From positions 129,131 to 193,130 of the forward strand of contig CAVUVH010000020.1 of the NCBI GenBank assembly GCA_963744735.1: 64,000 nt of DNA. The letters run 5' to 3'. Origin of the DNA: RPQJ01 sp963744735 (GTDB lineage Bacteria > Pseudomonadota > Gammaproteobacteria > Steroidobacterales > Steroidobacteraceae). The translations under genes were made by a program, and so were the position numbers. The notes beneath the pieces are model-generated. The model ran no database searches, was not told where the DNA came from, and saw only the letters and a program-made list of their open reading frames with translations. Of the stretch, positions 1-8,997 are shown one piece after another. Positions within the stretch are counted from its first letter, which is position 1. Each line of letters begins with the position of its first letter.

Positions 1-218
1 CGGTCGATCTCGGCCAGCTGCGCAGCCATGCCGGCTTCGAGCGCGGGCTGCAGGTCGGTGACCTGGGCCCGGTCGAAGGGCGGCACGCCGCCGTAGGGGC
101 CGGTCCAGGGGGCCAGCAGCACCTCGCCGGGCTTGGCGGGGGCGGGGCTCGTTTCAGCGTGTGTCATGGTGGTGGCGAGCAGCGCGCAGGCGCCCGCGGT
201 GGCCAGCAAGGTCTTCAT
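1..218 (-). CDS. M3-family peptidase (Dcp/oligopeptidase A type), N-terminal fragment
   Basis: The gene runs off the left edge, so only the first 72 codons are present. The ATG at 218 opens a signal peptide (MKTLLATAGACALLATTMTHA), followed by LLAPWTGPYGGVPPFDR. That is the typical mature N-terminus of periplasmic M3 peptidyl-dipeptidases, zinc enzymes that trim C-terminal dipeptides. The HEXXH active site lies outside the window, so the assignment rests on the N-terminal motif alone. Confidence 0.72.
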   Translation of the reverse strand, partial: MKTLLATAGACALLATTMTHAETSPAPAKPGEVLLAPWTGPYGGVPPFDRAQVTDLQPALEAGMAAQLAEID

Positions 219-280
219 TGACGGCTTCGGTCCTTCGGTGGTGCAGGGCGGGCCTGCGGCAATGGGGCGCCAAGGGTACC

Positions 281-649
281 TCAGGGGCCCGTCTCGCCCA
301 ACCCGGGCAGCCCGAACCAGGCGCGCAAGGCCGGGCGCTGGAAGCCCCAAGCCGCGAGCAGCGTAAAAGCGGTCACCGCGCCCAGGATCAGGGCCAGGCG
401 CAGGTACGGCTGGCCGTGCTGCAGGCGCATCTGTGCGAGCGCCACCGTGGTCAGGATCCATTCCACCGCGGCCAGCAGCAGCACGGCCTGCACCACCCGC
501 GCGGCCCACGGCCGCCGCACTGCCAGCAGTCCGGCCAGCAGCAGGGCGAGCACCGCCAGCAGCGGCAGGCCCGCATGCAGCAGGTGGGCGGCGAGCAGCA
601 GCAGCGCGAGGCCAGGCAGGGCGAGCAGGGCGCCCGTCCGGTGGCTCAC
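281..649 (-). CDS. small four-helix membrane protein, unknown function
   Basis: A 122-residue protein almost entirely made of Leu/Ala-rich hydrophobic stretches, giving about four membrane segments separated by short Arg-rich turns. I chose the GTG at 649 because it overlaps the TGA of the DUF1840 gene as GTGA, which implies translational coupling. The same frame is open further upstream, but that part reads as the DUF1840 gene in another frame. I do not recognise a family. Being co-transcribed with DUF1840 is the only functional hint. Confidence 0.6.
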   Translation of the reverse strand: MSHRTGALLALPGLALLLLAAHLLHAGLPLLAVLALLLAGLLAVRRPWAARVVQAVLLLAAVEWILTTVALAQMRLQHGQPYLRLALILGAVTAFTLLAAWGFQRPALRAWFGLPGLGETGP

Positions 650-974
650 GCACGCTCCCACATCAGGTCGGAGGGCTGCCGCACGGCCGTCTCGATCATC
701 TCCAGCAGCGGCACGGCGCGCAGCCGCAACCTGACCGGCCGCTCCGCGGGTTCCTCGTCGTCCTGGGTCCGGGTTCCGGCGGCAACGGCGCGGGCGAGTA
801 CTGATCACCGTGCAGTTCGAGCCCGGCGCGCAGCCGCTGCAGGAATCCGGGCAGGTCATTGGCAAGGACAGCGCCCGGCACCGTACCCGAATGACCGCCC
901 AGGCGTACCAGTGCCAGGGCCGGTTCGCCCTGCATCAGCAACTGGCCGAATTTCGTGCCGAACTTGATCATCAT
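646..974 (-). CDS. DUF1840 domain protein (frameshifted)
   Basis: The start (ATG 974, or ATG 971) gives MMIKFGTKFGQLLM, then the DUF1840 signature GHSGTVPGAVLANDLPGFLQR. Near 785-795 the reading frame must change by one base. The other frame then supplies the family C-terminus, RAVPLLEMIETAV, ending in DLMWERA. The joined product is about 109 residues, the usual DUF1840 length. Function is unknown: a small cytoplasmic protein of beta/gammaproteobacteria. Both halves match the family, so the break is probably a sequencing indel. It overlaps the downstream membrane-protein gene by four bases. Confidence 0.7.
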
Positions 975-1231
975 GGCTGCGAGAACCTCCGCAATTGGAG
1001 GGCCGCCAGCGCATGCACAATGCGCCGTCACTCTCCGCAGGTTGCTGCGGACCGTGCCGCCCGGCAGCGTCCGGGATTCTACCTGTTCCGGCTGGGACTG
1101 CCTGCGTCGGGCGACAGCACAACGGGACCCGCTCAGGGTTAAAATGACAAAGGCAAGGAACTGCACTCAGAACCAATCATGACACGGCCGTTGCTGCTCG
1201 ACGACGCCCCGCGCTTGCGCGCTTTGTTCGG

Positions 1232-2133
1232 GTGATCCTGCGGCACGCCGCCGTGTGGCTGGCCGCGCTGCCGGGCGTATCGTCTGCCAGCCTGCCGCAC
1301 CCGCGTCGCCGCCACGCACCATGGCCGAGGTGCTGGCCGCCACGGTGCCGGCCGACTGGCGCCCGCTCGTGCCCGAGGACACCCTGTACCTGCAGCTGCC
1401 GCAGGGCCGGGTGGTGATCGAACTGGCCCCGGCGTTTGCCCCGCTGCACGCCACCAACCTGCGCATCCTTGCACGACAGAAGTACTTCGACGGCCTGGCC
1501 ATCGTCCGCTCGCAGGACAACTATGTCGTGCAATGGGGCGATCCGTCCGAGACGCCGCGCAGCCTCGGTCACGCACGGGCGACGCTGCCGCCGGAGTTCA
1601 CGGTCAGGCTGACACCCGGGCTGCCGTTCGAGCCGATCCCGGACCGGGATGGCTACGCGCCCGAGGTCGGCTTCAGCCAGGGGTTTCCGGCCGCGCGCGA
1701 CCTGGCCCGGGGCGAGGCCTGGCTGGCCCACTGCTATGGCATGGTCGGGGCCGGGCGGGGAAATGCACCCGACAGCGGCAACGGCGCCGGGCTCTACGTC
1801 GTGACCGGCCACGCCCCGCGCCAGCTGGACCGCAACATCGCGCTGGTCGGCCGGGTCGTGCGGGGCATGGAGCTGCTGGCGACGGTTCCCCGTGGATCCG
1901 GTCCCATGGGATTCTACGAACAGGCTGGACAGTACGTGCCGATCACGAGCGTGCGCGTGGCGGCGGATGTGCCGGCGGGGGAACGCGAGGCGCTGGAAGT
2001 CATGCGGACCGACACCGCAAGCTTCCGTGCCCTGGTCGAATCCCGGCGCAACCGACGCGACGACTGGTACCTTGTGCCGGCCGGCTACATCGATCTCTGC
2101 AACGTGCCGATCGTCGTGCGGCCCCGTTCGTGA
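1232..2133 (+). CDS. cyclophilin-type peptidyl-prolyl isomerase, exported
   Basis: Cyclophilins catalyse cis-trans isomerisation of X-Pro bonds. The body, from about 1321 (MAEVLAATVPADWRPL), contains LPQGRVVIELAPAFAP, HATNLRILARQKYFDGLAI and NYVVQWGDP, all cyclophilin-fold motifs, and later AHCYGMVGAGR and GLYVVTGHAP. The N-terminus lies in another frame: GTG 1232 begins ILRHAAVWLAALPGVSSAS, a plausible signal peptide, and a one-base shift at about 1275-1300 joins the two. Product about 300 residues, likely periplasmic. A TTAAAAT box at 1139-1145 may be its -10. The start is the uncertain part; the enzyme class is not. Confidence 0.75.
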
Positions 2134-2172
2134 GGGGCGGGGATACGCGGCGGTCACTTCGGGGGAAGCAAC

Positions 2173-3882
2173 ATGGAACGGTTCTGGCTCAAGCACTATC
2201 CGGCCGGCGTCCCGCATGACGTCGACCTCACCCAGTACGACTCGCTGGTCGCGCTGATCGAAGACGGTTTCCGCAGGCACGCGACGCGCAATGCGTATGC
2301 GTACATGGACCGCTTCTTCACCTTCGCCGACATCGACCGCTACTCGGCCGCCTTTGCCGCGTGGCTGCAGTCGCAGGGCATCCCGCGCGGCGCGCGTATC
2401 GCGCTGATGATGCCGAACGTCGTGCAGTACCCGATCGCGCTGGCCGGCGTGCTGCGCGCGGGTTGCGTGGTCGTCAACGTCAATCCGCTCTACACGCCGC
2501 GCGAACTCGAGCACCAGTTGAAGGATTCCGGTGCCGAGGCCATCGTCATCCTCGAGAACTTCGCGGCGACGCTGCAGCAGGTGATCGAGCGCACCGCGGT
2601 CAAGCGGGTCGTGATCGCGACGCTCGGCGAGATGCTCGGTTTCCCCAAGGGGACGATCGTCGATTTCGCGGTGCGCAAGCTGAAGAAGATGGTGCCCGCC
2701 TACACGCTGCCGGGTCACGTGCGCTTCACGGCCGCGCTCGACGCCGGTGCGCGCCGCAAGCTGGAGCCGGTCGCCCTGACGCAGCGCGACGTCGCCTTCC
2801 TGCAGTACACGGGCGGCACGACGGGCGTGTCGAAGGGCGCCACGCTGACCCACGGCAACCTGGTCGCCAACGTGCTGCAGATGGAGGCGTGGATCGTGCC
2901 CGCGCTGCAGGACACCTCGCGCGGGCCGGTGCCCGAGCAGTTCGTCTACATCTGCGCGCTGCCGCTGTACCACGTGTTCGCGCTGGTGGTGAACTGCCTG
3001 TTCGGCCTGCGCATCGGCACGCTCAACGTGCTGATCACCAATCCGCGCGACATCCCGGGCTTCGTCAGGGAACTCGCCAAGTACAAGTTCAACGTGCTGC
3101 CCGGCGTCAATACGCTGTACAACGCGCTGGTCGAGAACGAGGCCTTCCGCCAGCTCGATTTCTCGAGCCTGCGCGTCGCCAACGGCGGCGGCATGGCCGT
3201 GCAGAAGGCGACCAGCGAGAAATGGCTCGCGCTCACGGGCGTGCCGATCATCGAGGGTTACGGCCTGTCCGAGACGTCGCCGGTCGCCACCTGCAACCCG
3301 ATCCTCAACCGCGAGTACAACGGCACCATCGGGTTGCCGTTCCCCAGTACCGAGATCGACATCCTCGACGATGCCGGCCAGCCCGTGCCGCTGGGCCAGC
3401 CGGGCGAGATCGCGATCCGCGGCCCGCAGGTGATGGCGGGCTACTGGAATCGCCCGGACGAGACGGCCAAGGTCATGACACCGGACGGGTTCTTCAAGTC
3501 GGGCGACATCGGCATCATGGACGAGCGCGGCTACATCCGCATCGTCGACCGCAAGAAGGACATGATCCTGGTCTCGGGCTTCAACGTGTACCCGAACGAG
3601 ATCGAACAGGTGATCGCCACGCATCCGGGCGTGCTCGAATGCGCCGTGGTCGGCGTGCCGGACGAAAAATCCGGCGAGGCCGTCAAGGTGTTCATCGTGC
3701 GCAAGGATCCGGCGCTCACGGCGGAGCAGGTGCTGGATTTCTGCAAGGAGCACCTCACCGGATACAAGAAGCCGAAGTACGTCGAGTTCCGCGACGAGCT
3801 GCCGAAGAGCAACGTCGGCAAGATCCTGCGGCGCGAGTTGCGGGATGCGGCGGTCGCGGCGGTGCAGGCCAGGTCGGCGTGA
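2173..3882 (+). CDS. fadD: long-chain fatty acid-CoA ligase
   Basis: A 569-residue acyl-CoA synthetase that activates fatty acids with ATP and CoA for beta-oxidation or lipid synthesis. The AMP-binding loop YTGGTTGVSKGA lies at about residues 212-223, the GYGLSETSP motif in mid-protein, and the C-terminal hinge GDIGIMDERGYIRIVDRKKD and final catalytic-lysine segment (NVGKILRREL) are intact. Length matches FadD (about 560). Start ATG 2173 follows GGGGGAAG at a good distance. The crotonase and SDR genes just downstream on the opposite strand point to fatty-acid metabolism. Confidence 0.93.
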   Translation: MERFWLKHYPAGVPHDVDLTQYDSLVALIEDGFRRHATRNAYAYMDRFFTFADIDRYSAAFAAWLQSQGIPRGARIALMMPNVVQYPIALAGVLRAGCVVVNVNPLYTPRELEHQLKDSGAEAIVILENFAATLQQVIERTAVKRVVIATLGEMLGFPKGTIVDFAVRKLKKMVPAYTLPGHVRFTAALDAGARRKLEPVALTQRDVAFLQYTGGTTGVSKGATLTHGNLVANVLQMEAWIVPALQDTSRGPVPEQFVYICALPLYHVFALVVNCLFGLRIGTLNVLITNPRDIPGFVRELAKYKFNVLPGVNTLYNALVENEAFRQLDFSSLRVANGGGMAVQKATSEKWLALTGVPIIEGYGLSETSPVATCNPILNREYNGTIGLPFPSTEIDILDDAGQPVPLGQPGEIAIRGPQVMAGYWNRPDETAKVMTPDGFFKSGDIGIMDERGYIRIVDRKKDMILVSGFNVYPNEIEQVIATHPGVLECAVVGVPDEKSGEAVKVFIVRKDPALTAEQVLDFCKEHLTGYKKPKYVEFRDELPKSNVGKILRRELRDAAVAAVQARSA

Positions 3883-3900
3883 CTGCGCCGCCGACCTCGA

Positions 3901-4735
3901 CTACTGCCCGCGGAACTGCGGCGGCCGCCGCGCCATGAACGCCTGCATGGCCTCGCCGAGGTCGTCCGAATGCAGGAATGCGGCGTTCCACAGCGCGACG
4001 TAGTCGAGTTCGGCGTCGACCGCGCGGCGCGCGGCGAAGCCCAGCACCTGCTTCGAGCCCTGCACGGCCAGCGGCGAATTGGCGGCGATGGCCGCCGCCA
4101 GTTCATTTGCGCGCGCCATCAGTGCAGCCTGGTCCGGCAGCACGTCGTTGAGCAACTGCACCTCGCGCGCGCGTCGTGCGTCGTAGTCCGCGCCGGTAAA
4201 GATCCATTCGCGCGCATGGCCGTCGCCGATGATGCGCGGCAGCCGCTGCAGCGAGCCGACGTCAGCCACCATCGCGATGCGCGTTTCCCGCACCGAGAAC
4301 GTGGCATCGGCCGTCGCCAGCCGGATGTCGCAGGCGGTGATCAGGTCCATGCCGGCGCCGATGCAGGCGCCGTGCACCGCGGCGATCACCGGCTTGTTGG
4401 TCAGCGCCAGGCACGAGCACGTCTGCTGGTAGGCGCGGATGTCGTCATACAGCTGGCGCCGCCGCGCGACGGCCGAACCGCCGCCGCCCGAGAGCGACCC
4501 GCCGGCGAGACCGCCGGCGTGATCCATCAGGTCGATGCCCGCGCAGAACGCCTTGCCGCGGCCGGCCAGCACGATCACCCGCACCTCCGGCGTCGGCATC
4601 GAGCGACGCCAGCGCCGCCGGGATCGAATGCCACAGGGCACGGTTGAGCGCGTTCAGTTTTTCGGGGCGGTCGAGCCAGAGCGTGGCGATGCCGCCGTCG
4701 CGCTCGAGGCTGAGGTGGGCGTAGGTCTCGGGCAT
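3901..4735 (-). CDS. crotonase, dienoyl-CoA isomerase-like (frameshifted)
   Basis: The N-terminus from ATG 4735 (MPETYAHLSLERDGGIATL, WLDRPEKLNALN) is a normal enoyl-CoA hydratase/isomerase opening. After SLDAD, near 4600, the frame shifts by one and continues EVRVIVLAGRGKAFCAGIDL, HGACIGAGMDL (oxyanion-hole region) and SVRETRIAMVADVGSLQRLP. The Asp in MVADVG is typical of the delta3,5-delta2,4-dienoyl-CoA isomerase (ECH1) branch, which helps degrade unsaturated fatty acids. Total about 278 residues, normal for the family. The break is probably a sequence error. Confidence 0.82.
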
Positions 4736-4766
4736 GGTCGGATGACTTCCGTACGCTGGGAGGGGT

Positions 4767-5601
4767 TCAGTGGGTGCCGGCCCGGGGCTTGCGCCGGGCG
4801 ACGTTCAGCACGCCGCGCACCAGCACGTCGGTGGCGCCCGGTGCCAGGGCGGCGATTTTCTCGAGCAGGGCGCCGCCGGGCGGCACGGCCACTTCGGCCA
4901 GCTTCAGTCGCACCGCTGCAAACACGGCCCAGACCACCCAGGCCACCGGCATGTTCAGCGACTTCGGCCAGAAGCCGGCGCTGGCCGGGTCACTCGCCGC
5001 CGCCTCGGCCATCGGCGTGTCGATCACGCCCGGCAGCACCAGCGAGACGCCGACGTTGCCGCCCAGCAGTTCCGTGCGCAGCGCTTCGGTCATGCCGACC
5101 AGTGCGAACTTGGACGCGCAATAGCCGCCGAGCGGCGAGAAACCGCGGCGGCCCGGCGAGCGATGCCACGTTGACGATGTGGCCGCCGCCCGGCTGCGAC
5201 TGCATCTGCTTCACCGCGGCCTGCATCACGTGCAGCGCGCCGAAGAGGTTCACGTCGAGCATCCGCTGCAGGTCCGCCGGATCGATATCGGCGACGCGCG
5301 CCGGGATCAGCACGCCGGCGTTGTTGACCACGACGTCGATGCGCTCGAAGCGCTTGACCGCCTTGCGGAAGCAGGCGGCAACGGCGACGGGGTCGGTGAC
5401 GTCGGCAGCGACCGCCAGGGCCGCGCCGCCCGCCGCTCGCGCCTGCGTCGCCACCTTGGACAGGGCCGTGGCGCGGCGCGCCACCAGCACGACGTTGGCG
5501 CCGGCCGCCGCGAACGCCAGCGCCGTCGCGCGGCCGATGCCGCTCGAGGCGCCGGTCACCAGCACGGTCTGGCCGTCGAAGCGCAGGGCAGGGAGCTTCA
5601 T
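4767..5601 (-). CDS. SDR-family NAD(P)-dependent oxidoreductase (frameshifted)
   Basis: A classical short-chain dehydrogenase. VTGASSGIG is the Rossmann cofactor loop near residue 14, NNAG follows strand 4, and HIVNVASLAG precedes the catalytic YCASK (Tyr-x3-Lys), which sits in the next frame after a one-base shift at about 5150. Joined length is about 277 residues. Start ATG 5601 gives MKLPALRFDGQTVLVTGASS. A conserved hydrophobic C-terminal tail suggests membrane association. The substrate cannot be told. It lies between ald and the crotonase on the same strand, separated from ald by a hairpin repeat. Confidence 0.82.
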
Positions 5602-5636
5602 GACGCGAAGCGTAGCGCGTCCGCCGCGGCTCTGCT

Positions 5637-5727
5637 CCCTCACCCGGCCTTCGGCCACCCTCTCCCGCACGCGGGAGCTGACCCTCACCCGGCCTTCGGC
5701 CACCCTCTCCCGCTTGCGGGAGAGGGG
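5637..5727. repeat. tandem REP-like hairpin repeat (two copies)
   Basis: Two near-identical units of about 41-46 bases lie 45 bases apart (5637-5677 and 5682-5727). Each contains GGCCTTCGGCC (a four-base stem) and CTCCCGC-NN-GCGGGAG (a seven-base stem). The element fills the gap between ald and the SDR gene, ending seven bases from the ald stop codon. Similar hairpin units are dispersed in many high-GC gammaproteobacteria. Here it may also terminate ald transcripts. Confidence 0.7.
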
Positions 5728-5733
5728 ATAAAT

Positions 5734-6849
5734 CTACTGCAGCACCGCCGCCACCGGCACGTGCTTGTAGCCCAGGTCGCGGGCGACGGCCGCATTGGTC
5801 ACCTGGCCGTCGTGCACGTTGAGGCCGTTGGCCAGGTGCGGGTCCGCGCGCAAGGCCCGCTGCCAGCCGAGGTCCGCCAGCTTGCGCGCAAACGGCAGGG
5901 TCGCGTTGTTGAGCGCGAACGTCGACGTGCGCGGCACGGCGCCCGGCATGTTCGCCACGCAGTAGTGGATCACGTCATCGACGACGTAGGTGGGATCGGC
6001 GTGCGTGGTGGCCTTGCTGGTCTCGAAACAGCCGCCCTGGTCGATCGAGATGTCGACCAGCACCGAACCGGGCTTCATGCGCCGGACCATGTCGCGGGTG
6101 ACGAGCTTCGGCGCCGCGGCGCCGGCGATCAGCACCGCGCCGATGACCAGGTCGGCTTCCATCACCAGTGTGTCGATGTGATCCTGCGTCGAGTACTCGG
6201 TGCGCAGCGTCGCGCCGAAGATCGACGAGAGTTCACGCAGGCGCTTCATCGAGCGGTCGACCACGGTGACGTCGGCGCGCAGGCCCACCGCCATCTCCGC
6301 CGCGTGCGTGCCCGACACGCCGCCGCCCAGGATCACGACCTTGGCCGGCGCCACGCCCGGCACGCCACCGAGCAGGATGCCGCGGCCGCCGTTGGCCTTC
6401 TGCAGGCAGTACGCGCCCACCTGGATCGACATGCGGCCCGCGACTTCGCTCATCGGCGTCAGCAGGGGCAGCGAGCCGTCCGGCGCCGTGACGGTCTCGT
6501 AGGCGATGCAGGTGGCGCCGGACTTCACCAGCGCCTCGGTCTGCTTCGGATCGGGCGCGAGGTGCAGGTAGGTGTAGAGGATCTGGCCCTTGCGCAGCAT
6601 CGCGCATTCCTGCGGTTGCGGCTCCTTCACCTTCACGATCATTTCACTGGCGGCGAAGATCTCGGCCGCCGACGTCGCAATCTTCGCGCCGACGCGCTGG
6701 TAGTCCGCGTCGCTGAAGCCGATGCCCGCCGCGGCGCCGGTTTCGACCAGCACTTCGTGGCCGGCTTCGATCAGTTCGCGCGCGGCCGCCGGCACCAGGC
6801 CGACCCGGTATTCATGGACCTTGATTTCCTTCGGCACGCCGATGCGCAT
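5734..6849 (-). CDS. ald: alanine dehydrogenase
   Basis: NAD-dependent oxidative deamination of L-alanine to pyruvate and ammonia, reversible. The 371-residue product starts MRIGVPKEIKVHEYRVGL and has the substrate-binding VKVKEPQ segment, the KANGGRGILLGGVPGV loop and the Rossmann motif VILGGGVSGTHAAEMA. Length is exactly that of the family. A divergently transcribed Lrp/AsnC regulator lies 164 bases upstream, an arrangement usual for amino-acid-inducible ald. Confidence 0.95.
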   Translation of the reverse strand: MRIGVPKEIKVHEYRVGLVPAAARELIEAGHEVLVETGAAAGIGFSDADYQRVGAKIATSAAEIFAASEMIVKVKEPQPQECAMLRKGQILYTYLHLAPDPKQTEALVKSGATCIAYETVTAPDGSLPLLTPMSEVAGRMSIQVGAYCLQKANGGRGILLGGVPGVAPAKVVILGGGVSGTHAAEMAVGLRADVTVVDRSMKRLRELSSIFGATLRTEYSTQDHIDTLVMEADLVIGAVLIAGAAAPKLVTRDMVRRMKPGSVLVDISIDQGGCFETSKATTHADPTYVVDDVIHYCVANMPGAVPRTSTFALNNATLPFARKLADLGWQRALRADPHLANGLNVHDGQVTNAAVARDLGYKHVPVAAVLQ

Positions 6850-6995
6850 GACTGTTCTCCCCGCGATGTTGGATGTGGCGGCCGCCGGGCGGCGCGAACG
6901 CCAAGAATAGTTGGCGCGCGACCGTGGATTCGTGCAAAGTCAGGCCGTCCTGCAGGGCTGTACGCAATTAATCCATGCTTTTGGGCTAGGCATCC

Positions 6996-7006
6996 GCAGA
7001 TTCTGC
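6996..7006. promoter_or_regulatory. palindrome in the ald / Lrp-type regulator intergenic region
   Basis: GCAGATTCTGC is a perfect 5-1-5 inverted repeat seven bases before the regulator's start codon. Lrp/AsnC proteins often bind imperfect palindromes between themselves and their target gene, so autoregulation is plausible. A single short palindrome is weak evidence. Confidence 0.3.
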
Positions 7007-7013
7007 ATTTCCA

Positions 7014-7496
7014 ATGGCCACCTCCCTGATGAAGCTCGACCGCGTCGACAACCAGATCCTCGCCGCCCTGCAGCGCGATGGCCGCATCAGCAACCGCGAA
7101 CTGGCCGAGCAGGTGCACCTCAGTGAATCCGCCTGCCTGCGCCGCATGCGTGCGCTCGAGGAGGCCGGGGTCATCGACCGCTACGCCGCGCTGGTGAACC
7201 AGGCGCGGGTCGGGCTGCCGGGCAACGTCTTCGTCAGCATCACCCTCAACCGGCAGGAGCAGGCAGACCTCGCCGCATTCGAGGAGGCGGTCAAGCGCGT
7301 GCCGGAAGTGATGGAGTGCTACCTGATGACCGGGCAGCAGGATTACCTGCTGCGGGTCGTGGTCTCGGATGCCGCGGACTTCGAGCGCCTGCACAGCCAG
7401 CACCTGACGCGGCTGCCGGGGGTTGCGCGCGTGCACTCCAGCTTTGCGCTGCGCACCGTGCGCAAGGGCAACGAACTGCCGCTGCGGCAGGATTGA
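7014..7496 (+). CDS. Lrp/AsnC-family transcriptional regulator
   Basis: A 160-residue regulator with an N-terminal winged helix-turn-helix (LDRVDNQILAALQRDGRIS, then LAEQVHLSESACLRRMRALE) and a C-terminal RAM/AsnC effector domain (EVMECYLMTGQQDYLLRVVV). Such proteins sense amino acids and oligomerise on DNA. Divergence from ald makes alanine the likely effector and ald the likely target. Start ATG 7014; an in-frame ATG at 7029 is possible. Confidence 0.9.
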   Translation: MATSLMKLDRVDNQILAALQRDGRISNRELAEQVHLSESACLRRMRALEEAGVIDRYAALVNQARVGLPGNVFVSITLNRQEQADLAAFEEAVKRVPEVMECYLMTGQQDYLLRVVVSDAADFERLHSQHLTRLPGVARVHSSFALRTVRKGNELPLRQD

Positions 7497-7517
7497 TACG
7501 AACGAACGGAGTATCGA

Positions 7518-7833
7518 ATGTCCCGACCTGCACCGATCGATCCCCAGGCCGCACTTGCGCTTGCAGGCTTCGCTGCCGGGCTGGACCTTGTCCGCCGATG
7601 GCCGGGCGATCTCGCGGCGTTTTCGCTTCGCGGACTTTCACGCGACCATGGCCTACGTCAACCGGCTCGCTGCGGTCGCCCATGAGCAGGACCATCACCC
7701 GGACCTCAAGGTGGGCTACAACTATTGCGAGGTGCTGTTCACGACGCACGATGCCGGTGGACTGACCACGCTCGACGCGACGTGCGCGCGGGCCGCGCAG
7801 GCGTTGTTCGACGCAGTGGACTCCGCCTCGTAG
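7518..7833 (+). CDS. 4a-hydroxytetrahydrobiopterin (pterin carbinolamine) dehydratase, frameshifted
   Basis: The family core is clear: LPGWTLSADGRAISRRFRF, then FHATMAYVNRLAAVAHEQ, the catalytic DHHPDL motif and FTTHDAGGLTTLD. This small enzyme dehydrates the pterin carbinolamine formed by phenylalanine hydroxylase. The N-terminus from ATG 7518 (MSRPAPIDPQAALA) lies in a different frame from the core, so one base is missing or extra at about 7550. Joined length is about 105 residues, normal. No phenylalanine hydroxylase gene is visible nearby. Confidence 0.78.
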
Positions 7834-7964
7834 CGCCAATCGCTCGGCGTCAGGCCGCCCCCGGAATCGCGAGATGCACTGCTTTTCCAGGTTTCATCGC
7901 GTTCTGCACACGATCCAGCGTACCCAGCTCGACCGTGGCATGGGAGCCTGTGAAAATCTCCCGC

Positions 7965-8924
7965 ATGATTGGAGCTTGTCGCAGAGATAGCCGTGCGTAT
8001 GGCTGGGCGTGCACAGCGTTCACGGGTGCGTTTTTCGTGGCACTGTGCGGCGCCCGTGCTGGGCCAACCAGCACCGCGCAGCCGGAGATCATTCGAGGGT
8101 CTGCGGAGTACGCCATACCCACTCGCATCGATCACGCCGGACGCATCCTCGTACCGGTCCGAGTCAACGGCCAGGGTCCATTCCGATTCATCCTCGACAC
8201 AGGCGCCAATCGCTCAGTCCTCTCACCAGAGATCGCCGCGCGCCTGAAGCTGGTACCTTCCACGGAGACTTCAATCGGCGTGCACGGCGTCACCGGATCG
8301 GCCGTCATGCCAGCCGTGGAAATCGACAGCCTTGCGGCTGGCGACTTGGAGGTAGCAAAAAGGCAGCGTGTCCCGGTGCTGCCCGGAGCCGTGCTCGCCA
8401 ATGCTGACGGCATCCTCGGCATCGAGGGCCTGATGAGTTCGCGTATCGAGATCGACTTCGTGAACGACATCGTCCGGGTCGCGCGCTCGAGCGGCCGGCC
8501 GCCGGACAATGGAATGCTGGCGATCCCCGCCACCCTGCGCAACAACGGCCTGCTCATGGTCCGCGGCCGCGTCGGTCGGGTGCGGATCAAGGCCATCATC
8601 GACACAGGTGCCGAGAAGACTCTTGGCAACCTTGCGCTGCGCCGGGCACTCGAGCGTGTGCCGCAGCGTCCCGGGGAATACGTCGTCACGACCGTCATCG
8701 GCGCGACGCCGGATCGCGGCGAGGGTACGTCGCAGATCGCACCGTCGATCTGGCTCGGTGACACAGAGGTTCGAAACCTCGAGATCACCTTCGGCGACCT
8801 GCATGTGTTCCGGATCTGGAACCTCGAGAGAGAGCCCGCCTTGCTGATCGGGATGGACCTGCTCGGAACGGTCGAGCGCCTGGTCATCGACTACCGGCGC
8901 CGCGAAATCCAGGTCCAGCCCTGA
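7965..8924 (+). CDS. exported protein with two retropepsin-like aspartyl protease domains
   Basis: 319 residues from ATG 7965; the frame is open upstream but without protease-like sequence. A hydrophobic stretch near residues 13-29 serves as signal or anchor. Two catalytic-type motifs follow: FILDTGANRS in the first half and AIIDTGAEKT in the second. Each is the D-T-G of retroviral-type aspartic proteases, normally active as dimers of one domain. Having both on one chain resembles a covalently linked pseudo-dimer. GIEGLMSSRIEIDF and GMDLLGTVERLVIDY are matching flap/strand segments in each half. The substrate is unknown. Confidence 0.8.
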   Translation: MIGACRRDSRAYGWACTAFTGAFFVALCGARAGPTSTAQPEIIRGSAEYAIPTRIDHAGRILVPVRVNGQGPFRFILDTGANRSVLSPEIAARLKLVPSTETSIGVHGVTGSAVMPAVEIDSLAAGDLEVAKRQRVPVLPGAVLANADGILGIEGLMSSRIEIDFVNDIVRVARSSGRPPDNGMLAIPATLRNNGLLMVRGRVGRVRIKAIIDTGAEKTLGNLALRRALERVPQRPGEYVVTTVIGATPDRGEGTSQIAPSIWLGDTEVRNLEITFGDLHVFRIWNLEREPALLIGMDLLGTVERLVIDYRRREIQVQP

Positions 8925-8947
8925 GCAGGCAGCGAATCGCAGGCATG

Positions 8948-8977
8948 AAAAAGGGGCGGCTCTTGCGAGCCGCCCCT
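8948..8977 (-). terminator. rho-independent terminator of the TonB-dependent receptor gene
   Basis: An 11-base perfect stem (AGGGGCGGCTC / GAGCCGCCCCT) with loop TTGC at 8952-8977. On the minus strand it is followed by a run of five T, about 20 bases after the receptor's stop codon. It may also slow transcripts leaving the aspartyl protease gene on the plus strand. Confidence 0.85.
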
Positions 8978-8997
8978 GAACACCAACGGAACTTCTA

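Noticed and set aside
1178..1235. 18-codon ORF (MTRPLLLDDAPRLRALFG) before the cyclophilin
   Set aside because: It overlaps the GTG start and could be a leader peptide, but there is no attenuator-like structure and it may simply be part of a frameshifted N-terminus.
1177..3753. 858-codon open frame on the minus strand
   Set aside because: Antisense of the cyclophilin and fadD genes in high-GC DNA; His/Asp/Arg-rich without any recognisable domain.
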